Positions 43,147 to 51,953 of a stretch of 64,000 nt of DNA are shown here, piece by piece. How positions within the stretch are numbered: the stretch's first letter is position 1; the number at the start of each line of letters is the position of its first letter. The notes below the pieces were generated by a model, which was given only the letters and a program-made list of their open reading frames with translations, did no database searches and was not told the DNA's origin. Location: contig NZ_NNBL01000016.1 in assembly GCF_002803065.1 (NCBI RefSeq), forward strand, positions 1-64,000. Direction: 5' to 3'. The translations under genes were made by a program, and so were the position numbers. The stretch is from Streptomyces sp. CB01635. GTDB lineage: Bacteria; Actinomycetota; Actinomycetes; Streptomycetales; Streptomycetaceae.

Positions 43147-44030
43147 GCACGACCGAGACCCGGGCCCCGCTCGCGGCCCCGGCGGGCAAGGCGCGGCGGG
43201 ATCCGGCGACCCGGGCCCGTCGGACACTCGTGTACGTCCTGCTCACCGTCGGGCTGATCGTGACGGTCGCGCCGTTCCTGTGGATGGCGCTGTCGTCCTT
43301 CAAGACGCAGCGGGAGCTGGGCGCGAGCCCGCCGGTGTGGTGGCCGACCGAGTGGACCCTGGACAACTTCCGGGAACTGCTCGACCGGATGGACGTCGGG
43401 CAGGCGCTCTTCAACTCCCTGCTCGTGGCCGTGTTCGTGACCGTCTGCAATCTGCTGTTCTGCTCGATGCTCGGCTACGCCCTGGCGAAGCTGAACTTCG
43501 TAGGGAAGCGGCCGATCTTCGGTGTCGTGCTCGGCGCCCTGATGGTGCCCGGCAACCTGATGCTGCTGCCCATGTTCGTGATGATGAGCGGGATGGGACT
43601 GATCGACAGTTACGCCGCGCTGATCCTTCCGTTCGCGGCAGGGGCCTTCGGCGTCTTCCTCATGCGGCAGTTCATCCAGGCCATCCCGGACGAGCTGCTC
43701 GAGGCGGCGCGGATGGACGGCGCCCGCGAGTGGTACATCTTCTGGCGGATCGTGCTGCCGCTGGTCAAGCCGGCCCTGGCGACACTGTCGATCTTCGTGT
43801 TCCTCGGCTCCTGGAACAACTTCCTGTGGCCGCTGGTCGCCACCAACGACCCGGGCAAGTACACGCTCCCGGTCGCACTCGCCACCTTCGCCACGGACCC
43901 GACCCAGGCGGACGGTTCGAACGGTGTCCTGATGGCAGGCGCCTTCCTCGTGGTGCTGCCGGTGCTGCTTGTCTTCGTCCTGCTCCAGCGCTTCTTCACT
44001 CAGGGCATCGCCACCGCCGGGCTGAAGTAG
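43143..44030 (+). CDS. Sugar ABC transporter permease (MalG/LacG type)
   Basis: This 295-residue partner permease has six helices and the EAA loop ELLEAARMDGAREWYIFWRI VLPLVKP at about residue 190. The N-terminal VYVLLTVGLIVTVAPFLWMA and C-terminal FLVVLPVLLVFVLLQRFFTQ GIATAGLK are typical of the MalG branch. It overlaps the upstream permease by 4 bp and is followed by a strong hairpin at 44044-44079 that ends the importer operon. Confidence 0.95.
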   Translation: MSTTETRAPLAAPAGKARRDPATRARRTLVYVLLTVGLIVTVAPFLWMALSSFKTQRELGASPPVWWPTEWTLDNFRELLDRMDVGQALFNSLLVAVFVTVCNLLFCSMLGYALAKLNFVGKRPIFGVVLGALMVPGNLMLLPMFVMMSGMGLIDSYAALILPFAAGAFGVFLMRQFIQAIPDELLEAARMDGAREWYIFWRIVLPLVKPALATLSIFVFLGSWNNFLWPLVATNDPGKYTLPVALATFATDPTQADGSNGVLMAGAFLVVLPVLLVFVLLQRFFTQGIATAGLK

Positions 44031-44043
44031 CCCTTCCCGCCGG

Positions 44044-44079
44044 CCGGTTCCCGTCCCGCGCCACGGGGACGGGAACCGG
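44044..44079 (+). terminator. Hairpin after the ABC importer operon
   Basis: A perfect 14-bp GC-rich stem (CCGGTTCCCGTCCC with its complement) and an 8-nt loop follow the permease stop by 13 bp. There is no T-run, as is usual for Streptomyces terminators. Confidence 0.75.
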
Positions 44080-44098
44080 TGAATCCGTACGTCATGAA

Positions 44099-44112
44099 TG
44101 TATGCGCATCCA
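44099..44112. promoter_or_regulatory. LacI-type operator upstream of the FN3 operon (site D)
   Basis: TGTATGCGCATCCA matches the locus consensus at 11 of its 13 specified positions; the lone N position is not counted. It lies 18 bp before the FN3 gene start, between that gene and the terminator of the ABC operon. Confidence 0.5.
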
Positions 44113-44130
44113 TTCGAGAGGCGGACCACC

Positions 44131-44886
44131 ATGCCACCGAGGAACGCCGCACAACACGCCCTGGACCGGCCCCCGGCAGTGGCGGTCACCCTGCCACCGC
44201 CCGCCGGACTGCGCGCCGAGGACGGCACCGGCCATGTGTTCCTGACGTGGGAGCCGGTGCCGGGGGCCCGTGGTTACCTCGTGCACCGCTCGCCGTTCGC
44301 GGAGGGGCCCTACGAGCCCCTGACCGGGCAGTGCCTCCCCCGCCCTCCGTACGCCGACACCCGGGCCGAACCCGGTCGCGGCTACTGGTACAAGGTCGCG
44401 GCCCTTACCGACGACGGCCCCGGACCGCTCACCTCGACGCCCGTCCCCGGGTGCGTCAAGGCCCGGGGTATCTCCCTCGCGACCGTGACAATCACGGTCG
44501 ACGCCACCGGCGCCGTACCGCCGCACGTCACCGGCGACGGCGCCCAGGCCCTGGTCAACGCCGTGGCGAGGCACACGGACGACTGCTCGCACATGTACGT
44601 CGTGGTGAGGAACACGGCCGCCGACCGCCCCGGTATGCCGCCGGGTTCGCCGGCGCTGGACCGCACGGCCGTTGTACGGGTGACCGGCCTCGCTGCCGAC
44701 ACCTCGTACGCCGTCTCACTGCACCGCGCGGACACCACCGACTCCGATACGACCCGCGACGCACTCACCGACACGCTCCCCCACGAACAACTCCCCCCGC
44801 TCACGACTGGACCGGACGGCGCCGCGTCTCTGTCGCTGGACATCCCGCTGCCGGGCCTGCGCTCGCTCCACCTGTCCCGTATCTGA
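44131..44886 (+). CDS. Fibronectin type III domain protein of the carbohydrate locus
   Basis: This 251-residue protein has an FN3 module in residues about 25-105 (GLRAEDGTGHVFLTWEPVPG, ARGYLVHRSPFAEGPYEPL, GYWYKVAALTDDGPG). A second beta-rich part (RVTGLAADTSYAVSLHRADT TDS) resembles the C-terminal domain of GH39 xylosidases. There is no catalytic glycosidase core and no signal peptide, so it may be a leftover or an accessory domain protein. GAGG precedes the ATG at 44131. It heads the GH144-like/sulfatase/GH35 run. Confidence 0.65.
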   Translation: MPPRNAAQHALDRPPAVAVTLPPPAGLRAEDGTGHVFLTWEPVPGARGYLVHRSPFAEGPYEPLTGQCLPRPPYADTRAEPGRGYWYKVAALTDDGPGPLTSTPVPGCVKARGISLATVTITVDATGAVPPHVTGDGAQALVNAVARHTDDCSHMYVVVRNTAADRPGMPPGSPALDRTAVVRVTGLAADTSYAVSLHRADTTDSDTTRDALTDTLPHEQLPPLTTGPDGAASLSLDIPLPGLRSLHLSRI

Positions 44887-44916
44887 CCACGCCCCCACCT
44901 CAAAGGAGAGACCGGG

Positions 44917-46305
44917 ATGAAACGCCGTACCTTCCTCGCCACCGCGGCGGGCGCGTCCACCGCCCTCGCTCTCGGCGCCACCGGCACGGCCGCCGGAGCC
45001 GGTACCGGCGCCCTGCTGAGCCGCTGGTTCCGCGACACGTACCGCTCCATCGAGGCCCTGACCACGGACTTCGGTCTGGCCGCGGACACCATGGACGTCA
45101 CCGCGAGCACACTCACGCCGTCCGTCAACACCTCACCGACCAACATCGGTTGCGGCCTGTGGGCGACGGTCGCGGCCGGCGGACTCGGAGTCATCGACGC
45201 CACGACGATGCACCGCCGCCTCGCCCGCACCGTCACCGCCGTAGAGCGGCTGGAGCGCGCCCACGGCTTCTGGTTCAACTGGTACGACGCCTACACCGGC
45301 GAGACCCTCACGACATGGCCGGGCAGCGGCGACCCGGTAGACCCGTTCCTGTCGTCCGTCGACAACGCGTGGCTGGTCACGGGCCTGAGGATCGCCGCCG
45401 ACGCCGACCCGGAGCTGCGCCCGCGCGTGGCGCGGCTGCTCGCGGACGCCGACTGGTCGTTCTACTACACGCCGTACGACGCCGCGGACCCGGCAGCCAA
45501 CCCCGGCCAGTTGCACGGCGGCTACTCCACGGCCACCGAATCCTTCACCCCCCACTGGTACGGCACGCTCAACACCGAGCCGCGCATGGCCAGTTACCTC
45601 GGCATCGCCGACGGCTCGCTGCCCGGTGAGCACTACTGGCACACCTTCCGCACGCTGGAGCCGGGCGCCGAGCAGGACCAGCAGCCCGAGGGCGAGTGGG
45701 TGACGGTCGACGGTGTGCGGCTGTGGCGCGGGCACTACACGTACCGGGGCCGCAAGATCGTCCCCTCCTGGGGCGGGTCGATGTTCGAGGCGCTGATGGT
45801 GCCGCTGTTCGTGCCGGAGGCGGCGTGGTCGCCGGGCGCGTGGGGGCTCAACCACCAGCGCTACGTGCGCAGTCAGATCGAGCACGGGATGGTCGAGGAG
45901 GCGTACGGCTACTGGGGCTTCTCCCCCGCCGACGTCCCCGCGGGCGGCTATGCCACGTACGGCGTGGACGCCATCGGCATGGCCGTCGACGGCTACACCT
46001 CCGGGGGCGTGGTCACTCCGCACGCATCCTTCCTCGCGATGCCGTTCGCACGCGACGAGGCGGTCACCAACCTGCTGCGCATCGCCCGGGACTTCGGGGC
46101 GTACGAGGACGGCCTGGGCTTCCGTGACTCGGTCGACGTGAACACAGGCCGGGTCAGCGACTACATGCTCGCGCTGGACCAGGGCATGATCGCGGCGGCA
46201 CTCGCCCAAGTGCTCAAGCCAGGGCTGCTGCAGGGCCCGTTCCGCAGCGGAGGGTTCGCGCGGCGCGTGCGGCCGCTGCTGGCGAAGGAGAACTTCGGAG
46301 TATGA
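44917..46305 (+). CDS. Tat-exported GH144/DUF3131-like (endo-beta-1,2-glucanase/glucoamylase-like) protein
   Basis: This 462-residue protein has a signal MKRRTFLATAAGASTALALG. The (alpha/alpha)6-type features of the COG5368/GH144 group are visible: NIGCGLWATVAAGGLGVIDA near residue 75, ERAHGFWFNWYDAYTGE, SSVDNAWLVTGL, VPSWGGSMFEALMVPLFVPE and EEAYGYWGFSPADVPAGGYA. GH144 enzymes studied so far cut beta-1,2-glucan, but relatives act on other glucans, so the substrate is inferred only broadly. It overlaps the sulfatase gene by 4 bp. Confidence 0.8.
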   Translation: MKRRTFLATAAGASTALALGATGTAAGAGTGALLSRWFRDTYRSIEALTTDFGLAADTMDVTASTLTPSVNTSPTNIGCGLWATVAAGGLGVIDATTMHRRLARTVTAVERLERAHGFWFNWYDAYTGETLTTWPGSGDPVDPFLSSVDNAWLVTGLRIAADADPELRPRVARLLADADWSFYYTPYDAADPAANPGQLHGGYSTATESFTPHWYGTLNTEPRMASYLGIADGSLPGEHYWHTFRTLEPGAEQDQQPEGEWVTVDGVRLWRGHYTYRGRKIVPSWGGSMFEALMVPLFVPEAAWSPGAWGLNHQRYVRSQIEHGMVEEAYGYWGFSPADVPAGGYATYGVDAIGMAVDGYTSGGVVTPHASFLAMPFARDEAVTNLLRIARDFGAYEDGLGFRDSVDVNTGRVSDYMLALDQGMIAAALAQVLKPGLLQGPFRSGGFARRVRPLLAKENFGV

Positions 46306-47759
46306 CGGATCCGAGACACGGACAGGGCCGTCGCCCTGTCCGGCGCCCCAACATCATCGTGATGATGACCGATGACCACGCAGTGCCCGCCATCGGCGCG
46401 TACGGAAGTGTCATCAACCGGACTCCGGCGGTGGACCGGCTGGCGGCCGAAGGCATGCGGTTCGACAACGCCTTCTGTACGAACTCGATCTGCTCGCCCG
46501 CCCGCGCGACGCTGCTCACCGGCGCGTACAGCCATGTCCACGGCATGACGACGCTGGAGCAGCCGGGGCAGAAGTTCGACGCGCGTCAGCCGTCGTTCCC
46601 CGAGATGCTGCAGGCGGCGGGCTATCAGACGGCGATCATCGGCAAATGGCATCTGGGGCACGGCGGGGTCAGTGACCCGTGCGGCTTCGACCACTGGGAA
46701 GTCCTGCCGGAGCACGGGCAGTACCACGACCCCACATTCCTCACCGCCGACGGTGAGCACAAGCACGCCGGCTACGTCACCGACATCATCACCGACCTGG
46801 CCCTGAACTGGCTGGACGGGCGGGATCCCGACCGGCCGTTCGCGCTGCTGATCCAGCACAAGGCGCCGCACCGCGCCTTCGAGCCGGCCGAGCGCCATCG
46901 CCACCTGTACGAGCACGAGGAGATTCCGGCCCCGGCCACGCTCCACGACGACTACGCGAACCGGGCGGGCGCGGCGGCCGAGGCGCGCATGCGGATGTCC
47001 GATCTGCTGCCGCAGGACCTCAAGATGCCGGTGCCCGAAGGGCTTTCGGAGCGTGCGGAGCGGGAGTGGCGCTATCAGCGCTACATCAAGGAGTACCTGC
47101 GGGTCATCGCGGGGCTCGACGAGAACGTGGGCCGGGTCCTGCACTACCTCGACGTCAGTGGGCTGACCGAAGACACCGCGGTCGCGTACACCTCCGACCA
47201 CGGTTTCTATCTGGGTGAACACGGCTGGTTCGACAAGCGGTTCATGTATGAGCCGTCGCTGCGCATCCCGTTGGTCGTGCGCTGGCCGGGGGTGGTGCAG
47301 CCGGGGTCGTCGTGCGACGAGCTGGTGGCGAACGTCGACTACGCGCAGACGATTCTCGACCTCGCCGACGTACCCGCGCACGAGCGGATGCAGGGCAACA
47401 GTCTGCTGCCGCTGCTGCGCGGCGAGCGGCCGGACGACTGGCGTGACGCGGTCTACTACCGCTACTTCGAGCACCTGGACGTGTGCCATGGCGTGCAGGC
47501 CAGTTACGGGATCCGCACCCGGACGCACAAGCTGATCCATTATCCGGGCCACGGTTCGGGGCAGGCCGGGGCGTCGCCGGACACCCGGGCACCGCAGTGG
47601 GAGCTGTTCGACCTGGAGCGGGATCCGGACGAGCTGCACAACCGGTACGACGACCCCGAGTATGCGCAGGTCGTCGAGGACCTCACGGCGCGGCTCACCG
47701 CGCTGCAACTGCGCTACCTGGACACACCGGAGCACGTGAGCACCGAGGAGCCGCGATGA
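46302..47759 (+). CDS. Type I (formylglycine) sulfatase
   Basis: This 485-residue sulfatase has the maturation motif CxPxR as Cys64 in SICSPARATLLTG, converted to formylglycine by FGE. Metal ligands are in NIIVMMTDDHAVPAIG and YTSDHGFYLGEHGWFDKR. GKWHLGHGG (catalytic Lys/His) and the C-terminal WELFDLERDPDELHNRYD follow. There is no signal peptide, so it acts inside the cell on an imported sulfated sugar, or leaves by a route not visible here. ATGA overlaps couple it to both neighbours (46302-46305 and 47756-47759). Confidence 0.93.
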   Translation: MTDPRHGQGRRPVRRPNIIVMMTDDHAVPAIGAYGSVINRTPAVDRLAAEGMRFDNAFCTNSICSPARATLLTGAYSHVHGMTTLEQPGQKFDARQPSFPEMLQAAGYQTAIIGKWHLGHGGVSDPCGFDHWEVLPEHGQYHDPTFLTADGEHKHAGYVTDIITDLALNWLDGRDPDRPFALLIQHKAPHRAFEPAERHRHLYEHEEIPAPATLHDDYANRAGAAAEARMRMSDLLPQDLKMPVPEGLSERAEREWRYQRYIKEYLRVIAGLDENVGRVLHYLDVSGLTEDTAVAYTSDHGFYLGEHGWFDKRFMYEPSLRIPLVVRWPGVVQPGSSCDELVANVDYAQTILDLADVPAHERMQGNSLLPLLRGERPDDWRDAVYYRYFEHLDVCHGVQASYGIRTRTHKLIHYPGHGSGQAGASPDTRAPQWELFDLERDPDELHNRYDDPEYAQVVEDLTARLTALQLRYLDTPEHVSTEEPR

Positions 47760-50311
47760 CACAGCAGTCAGTGCCGGTCACTACCCCCGGTTTCGCTCCG
47801 AGGCGCAGAACCGTCCTGGGCGGCCTGGGCGCCGGGGTCGCCCTGGCGGCGGCCCCTGGGTCGCTGAATTCCGCAGCGGCGGCCGCGAATACCCGGTCTC
47901 CGGGCGATGGGTCCGCCGCCTCCGTCACCTACCGCGACAAACAGTTCCTCATCGACGGCGAACCGACTGTTGTCCTTGCCGGTGAGATCCACTACTTCCG
48001 CCTCAAGCGCGCGGACTGGCAGTCCCGGCTCGACAAGGCGAAGGAAGCAGGACTCAACGCAATCGCCACGTACATCCCATGGATGTGGCACGAGACCGCG
48101 GACGGCTCGATCGACGTCACCGGCCGGACGAGGCCCGAGCGCGACCTGGGCGCTTTCCTCGACCTGTGCCGGGAGAACGGCTTCCATGTCATCGCCAGGC
48201 CCGGTCCGTTCACCATGGCCGAACTGAAGGGCGAGGGCGTCCCGCAGCGGGTGCGCACGGACCACCCGGAGATCGTGCCGACGGGCTGGAACGGCGACAA
48301 GGCCACCACGGCCGCCGTCGACTATCTGGCGCCCGCGTACCTCAGGGAGGCCAGGCGCTGGTACGACGCGGTGATGCCGGTCATCGCCGAGCGCCTGCAC
48401 CGCAAGGGCAGACCCGGCGTGATCGCCTGCCAGCTCGACAACGAGATCGGCATGCTGCCGTGGGTCAGCAACGGGCTCATCCTGACCGACCGTTGCCTGC
48501 GGGACTTCAACACCTGGCTGGACACGACGTACGGGAAGGATCTGGCCGAGCGCTATCCGTTCGCGGGTGGCAGCGCCGGCGAACGCGACGCCGCGATCCG
48601 GGCCCCGAAGGACGGCTACGCACCCGCCCTCATGCACGACCTGGGGACGTACATGCGCGGCGCCATCGCCGACTACGCGGCGCGGCTGCGCTCGTACGCG
48701 GAGGCGGGCGGGGTTCGCGGTATCCCGTTCCTGATCAACATCCACGGGACGGGCGGCGGGAGCGCGGAGAACTTCCCGATCGGTGTCAGCCAGCTGATGG
48801 AGTCCTACGCGGGCAAGCCAGGGATGATCTCCGGCGCGGACTTCTACCTCGGCGACCTGACCCTCGGCAACGTGACGGACCTGTATCTGGTCAATGCGTT
48901 CATGGACGCGGTCAATGACAGTGATCAGCCGTTGACGGCCCTGGAGTTCGACGCCGGGCACGCCGACTACGGGGACGACCTGAGCAATGAGACAGGGCGC
49001 GGGGCGGTCGGGCTCAAGACGCGGCTCTGTGTCGCCCAGGGCGCGAAGATGATCAACTACTACCTGTTCGCCGGCGGCTTCAACCCGAAGCTCGACAAGC
49101 CGGTCGGCGACGGCAACGACCGCATCGGCATCACCGGCGAACGCCATGGCTTCGCCGCGCCCGTCGACCCCGAGGGCAGGCCCGGCGTCAGCTTCGCCCC
49201 CACGAGGGAGACAGCGCAGGCCGTCCGCGGACTGGCCGCGGCGCTGGCGCCGATGAGGGCGGAGTACGACGACGTGGTGCTCGGCTTCGTGCCCGACCAC
49301 TACCTCACCGAATACCGGCCGCCGGACAGTGCCGCCGTGCAGGCCCTGGTCGACGACGTGACGGGCACCCGTGGCTTCGGGCCGCGTGGCGCCCTGTCGC
49401 GGGCCATGCTGCTCGGCGGCTTCCGGTACCGGAGCGTCGATCTTCAGGCCGCGGACCTGGATCCGGCCGAGCAGCCGGTCCTCGCCCTTGCCACAGGGCA
49501 GTACCTGGCACGCGTGGTGCAGGAGCGTCTCGTGCGGTACCTGCGGGCGGGCGGGCAGCTGCTGTTGTCGGGTCAGACGCCGGACAAGGACATGACGAGC
49601 GCGTCCTGCACGGTACTGCGGGAGGCGCTGGGCCTGACACCCGGCAAGACCCTCACGGACGCGAACCAGTTCTGGCTGTCCGCGACCGCGCACGGGTGGG
49701 CGGCGCCGCGGGCCGAGATCCGGGTGCCCAAGGCTCAGTTGTGCTCGGCGAGCCGGGGCGAGACGGTCCTGCGTGAGGTGTCCACGGGGGACGGCTGCGG
49801 CTTCGACATCCCTGTGGGCAAGGGGCGGGCGGTCGTGATCACCACGGCGTACCGTTGCGACCTCGACTTCTGGCTCAGCGCCTTCAAGGTTCTGGGCGCG
49901 GTACCCGCGATCACTCACAGCTCCACCGACGCGGGCGTCTTCATGCTCACCACGAAGGACGAGCACGGCGGCCGTCTGCTGCATGCCTTCAACGTCACCT
50001 CCGGCTACGCCCAGTCCTGCACCGTCTCCGAAAAAGGCAAGGCCCTGTTCGGTGGAGAGCGGCTGCACCTCGAGGGGGCGAGCGCGGCGATGCTGCCGCT
50101 GGGCCTCATGGCGGGCGGGCTGCGCATCGCGTACGCGACCGCCGAGATCTCCGGGATCGCGGACGGCGAGGTCACCTTCCGCGCACTGGGCGGCGAGGCA
50201 GTCGTGGCCGTCGACGGCCGGGCGCGGTGCGAGGACGCCAAGTCCTCTTACGAGGGCGGGCGCACGATCCTGCGCGTACGCCGCGGGGAGTTCACGGTCC
50301 GCAAGGGCTGA
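47756..50311 (+). CDS. Tat-exported GH35 beta-galactosidase-like glycosidase
   Basis: This 851-residue protein has a twin-arginine signal (APRRRTVLGGLGAGVALAAA). The GH35 barrel follows: LAGEIHYFRLKRADWQSRLD, the acid/base Glu230 in VIACQLDNEIGM and the nucleophile Glu397 in PLTALEFDAGH. C-terminal beta domains end in an arginine-rich strand. GH35 enzymes release beta-linked galactose or, in related groups, other sugars. The ATG overlaps the sulfatase stop. A bidirectional hairpin follows the gene. Confidence 0.92.
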   Translation: MTQQSVPVTTPGFAPRRRTVLGGLGAGVALAAAPGSLNSAAAAANTRSPGDGSAASVTYRDKQFLIDGEPTVVLAGEIHYFRLKRADWQSRLDKAKEAGLNAIATYIPWMWHETADGSIDVTGRTRPERDLGAFLDLCRENGFHVIARPGPFTMAELKGEGVPQRVRTDHPEIVPTGWNGDKATTAAVDYLAPAYLREARRWYDAVMPVIAERLHRKGRPGVIACQLDNEIGMLPWVSNGLILTDRCLRDFNTWLDTTYGKDLAERYPFAGGSAGERDAAIRAPKDGYAPALMHDLGTYMRGAIADYAARLRSYAEAGGVRGIPFLINIHGTGGGSAENFPIGVSQLMESYAGKPGMISGADFYLGDLTLGNVTDLYLVNAFMDAVNDSDQPLTALEFDAGHADYGDDLSNETGRGAVGLKTRLCVAQGAKMINYYLFAGGFNPKLDKPVGDGNDRIGITGERHGFAAPVDPEGRPGVSFAPTRETAQAVRGLAAALAPMRAEYDDVVLGFVPDHYLTEYRPPDSAAVQALVDDVTGTRGFGPRGALSRAMLLGGFRYRSVDLQAADLDPAEQPVLALATGQYLARVVQERLVRYLRAGGQLLLSGQTPDKDMTSASCTVLREALGLTPGKTLTDANQFWLSATAHGWAAPRAEIRVPKAQLCSASRGETVLREVSTGDGCGFDIPVGKGRAVVITTAYRCDLDFWLSAFKVLGAVPAITHSSTDAGVFMLTTKDEHGGRLLHAFNVTSGYAQSCTVSEKGKALFGGERLHLEGASAAMLPLGLMAGGLRIAYATAEISGIADGEVTFRALGGEAVVAVDGRARCEDAKSSYEGGRTILRVRRGEFTVRKG

Positions 50312-50321
50312 CGCCGGTAAC

Positions 50322-50361
50322 AGGAGGGGCCGCGCCGCCGGAAGGCGGTGCGGCCCCTCCT
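50322..50361. terminator. Bidirectional hairpin between GH35 and GH13
   Basis: An 18-bp stem (from AGGAGGGGCCGCGCCGCC at 50322-50339 to its mirror at 50344-50361) has one G-T-type mismatch and a 4-nt GGAA loop. It lies exactly between two convergent stops. Confidence 0.85.
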
Positions 50362-50369
50362 GTTGTGGG

Positions 50370-51953
50370 TTACAACTCGAAGATGCCGTAGCCGAAGCCC
50401 TCCGCGCTGATCCTGCCCCCGCTCACCGTGACCCCGGATGCCACCACCGGGGTGGCGGTGTCCTTCGGTGCGGCTGCGTCCGCGTGCTCGCCGCGCGGGT
50501 TGACGACGACGAGGTAGCGGCCGCCGCGGATGTAGGACAGCGGGTAGCCGTCGTGCAGGACTTCGGTGCTCCCGTCGGGACCGAGTTCCGGGGTGGCGCG
50601 GCGCAGGGTGATGAGGCGTCGGACCAGGTTCAGAAGGGAGTCGGGGTCGGCCTGCTGGGCGGCGACCGTGGGCCGGTTCGCGTCGGGGTCGACGGGCAGG
50701 TAGAGCTGGTCGGCCGGGGCAGTGGAGAAGCCCGCGTTGGGAGTGTCGTTCCACTGCATGGGGGTGCGTGAGCCGGCCCGGTTGTATCGGGGGCCGAGGC
50801 GGCTGCCCTCGTGGTCGGGCAGGCCGGGGACGTAGCGCATGCCGATCTCGTCGCCGTAGTAGATCGCGGGCAGCGTCGGCCAGGTGAGCTGGAACGCGAA
50901 GGCTGCGGGCAGCTGCTCGGCGGTGCGGGGCCCGCAGGCCAGGCGGGAGAAGTCGTGGTTGGCGGTGGGCAGGGCGATGAAGCCGGCGTCGCCGATGGCG
51001 TCGCGGGCCGCGCGCCAGCCGTCGAGGAAGGTACGCGGGGAGCCTTCGCCCGAGGCGTCGAAGTACGGGGCTTGCGGCGCCCAGGGCTCACTGACCGTGC
51101 CTGTGAAGTTGTTCCACAGGGAGCGCAGGTACAGGCCGTCGTTCTCGGAGCCGAACTGCAGGAAGAAGTCGGCGTGGAAGCCGGCCGGGACGGAGGTCGC
51201 CGGGTCGCCCCATTCGGACAGGAGTGCCGCGTGCGGGTGCCTGGTGTCGAGCCAGCCGCGCAGCTCCCGCCACAGCTTGGCGGTTTCGACGTGGCCGGGG
51301 TCGTCCTTGATCAGCGATGCGGCCATGTCTACGCGGAAGCCGGACAGGCCGAGGGAGAGCCAGTGGTCCATGATGTCGCGCAGGGCGCGGCGGTTGGTGC
51401 GGGGCCCTTCGGCGTCGACGGGCAGGCGCCAGGGCTCGTCAGCGTTCATGTGGGCGTGGCCGAAGTTGAGGGCGGGCTGCGACTCGAAGAAGTTGGGCTG
51501 GTAGAAGCCGGAACGGGTGCCGGGCGAGGCGACGAAGCCGGGCGGTGCCGTCTCGGTGTCGGCCCAGATGTAGCGCTGGTCGGCGGGGTCGTCAGCCGAT
51601 GCCTTGAACCAGGCGTGTTCGTCGGAGGTGTGGCCGGCGACCAGGTCGAGCAGGACGCGGATGCCGCGGCGCCGGGCGGCGTCGACGAGGTTGACCAGGT
51701 CGTCGTTGGTGCCGTAGCGCGGGGCGACGGTGAGGTAGTCGCTGACGTCGTAGCCCGCGTCCCGGAACGGCGAGGCGAAGCACGGGTTGAACCAGACGGT
51801 GTTGACGCCGAGCCAGGCGAGGTGGTCCAGCTTGGCCTCGGCACCGGCGAAGTCGCCGATGCCGTCGCCGTCGGAGTCGGCGAAGGACTGCGGATAGATC
51901 TGGTAGAGGACGGCGTCGGCGAGCCACTCGGTGGCGGGGCGGCGAGAGGTCAT
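50370..51953 (-). CDS. GH13 alpha-glucosidase/oligo-1,6-glucosidase-type enzyme
   Basis: This 527-residue protein has the alpha-amylase-family regions I-IV: the VAGHTSDEH histidine region, the nucleophile Asp209 in GLSGFRVDMAAS, the acid/base Glu247 in ALLSEWGD, and the transition-state Asp in PTANHDFSRLA. The opening WLADAVLYQIYPQSFADSDG is that of exo-acting alpha-glucosidases and trehalose-type enzymes. There is no signal peptide, so it works on imported oligosaccharide. It overlaps the EEP-gene stop (ATGA, 51950-51953) and is co-transcribed from the promoter with sites B1/B2. Confidence 0.93.
   Translation of the reverse strand: MTSRRPATEWLADAVLYQIYPQSFADSDGDGIGDFAGAEAKLDHLAWLGVNTVWFNPCFASPFRDAGYDVSDYLTVAPRYGTNDDLVNLVDAARRRGIRVLLDLVAGHTSDEHAWFKASADDPADQRYIWADTETAPPGFVASPGTRSGFYQPNFFESQPALNFGHAHMNADEPWRLPVDAEGPRTNRRALRDIMDHWLSLGLSGFRVDMAASLIKDDPGHVETAKLWRELRGWLDTRHPHAALLSEWGDPATSVPAGFHADFFLQFGSENDGLYLRSLWNNFTGTVSEPWAPQAPYFDASGEGSPRTFLDGWRAARDAIGDAGFIALPTANHDFSRLACGPRTAEQLPAAFAFQLTWPTLPAIYYGDEIGMRYVPGLPDHEGSRLGPRYNRAGSRTPMQWNDTPNAGFSTAPADQLYLPVDPDANRPTVAAQQADPDSLLNLVRRLITLRRATPELGPDGSTEVLHDGYPLSYIRGGRYLVVVNPRGEHADAAAPKDTATPVVASGVTVSGGRISAEGFGYGIFEL

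Noticed and set aside
47768..50068. 766-codon minus-strand open frame
   Set aside because: It is antisense to the GH35 gene, whose catalytic glutamates and Tat signal are in the plus frame.
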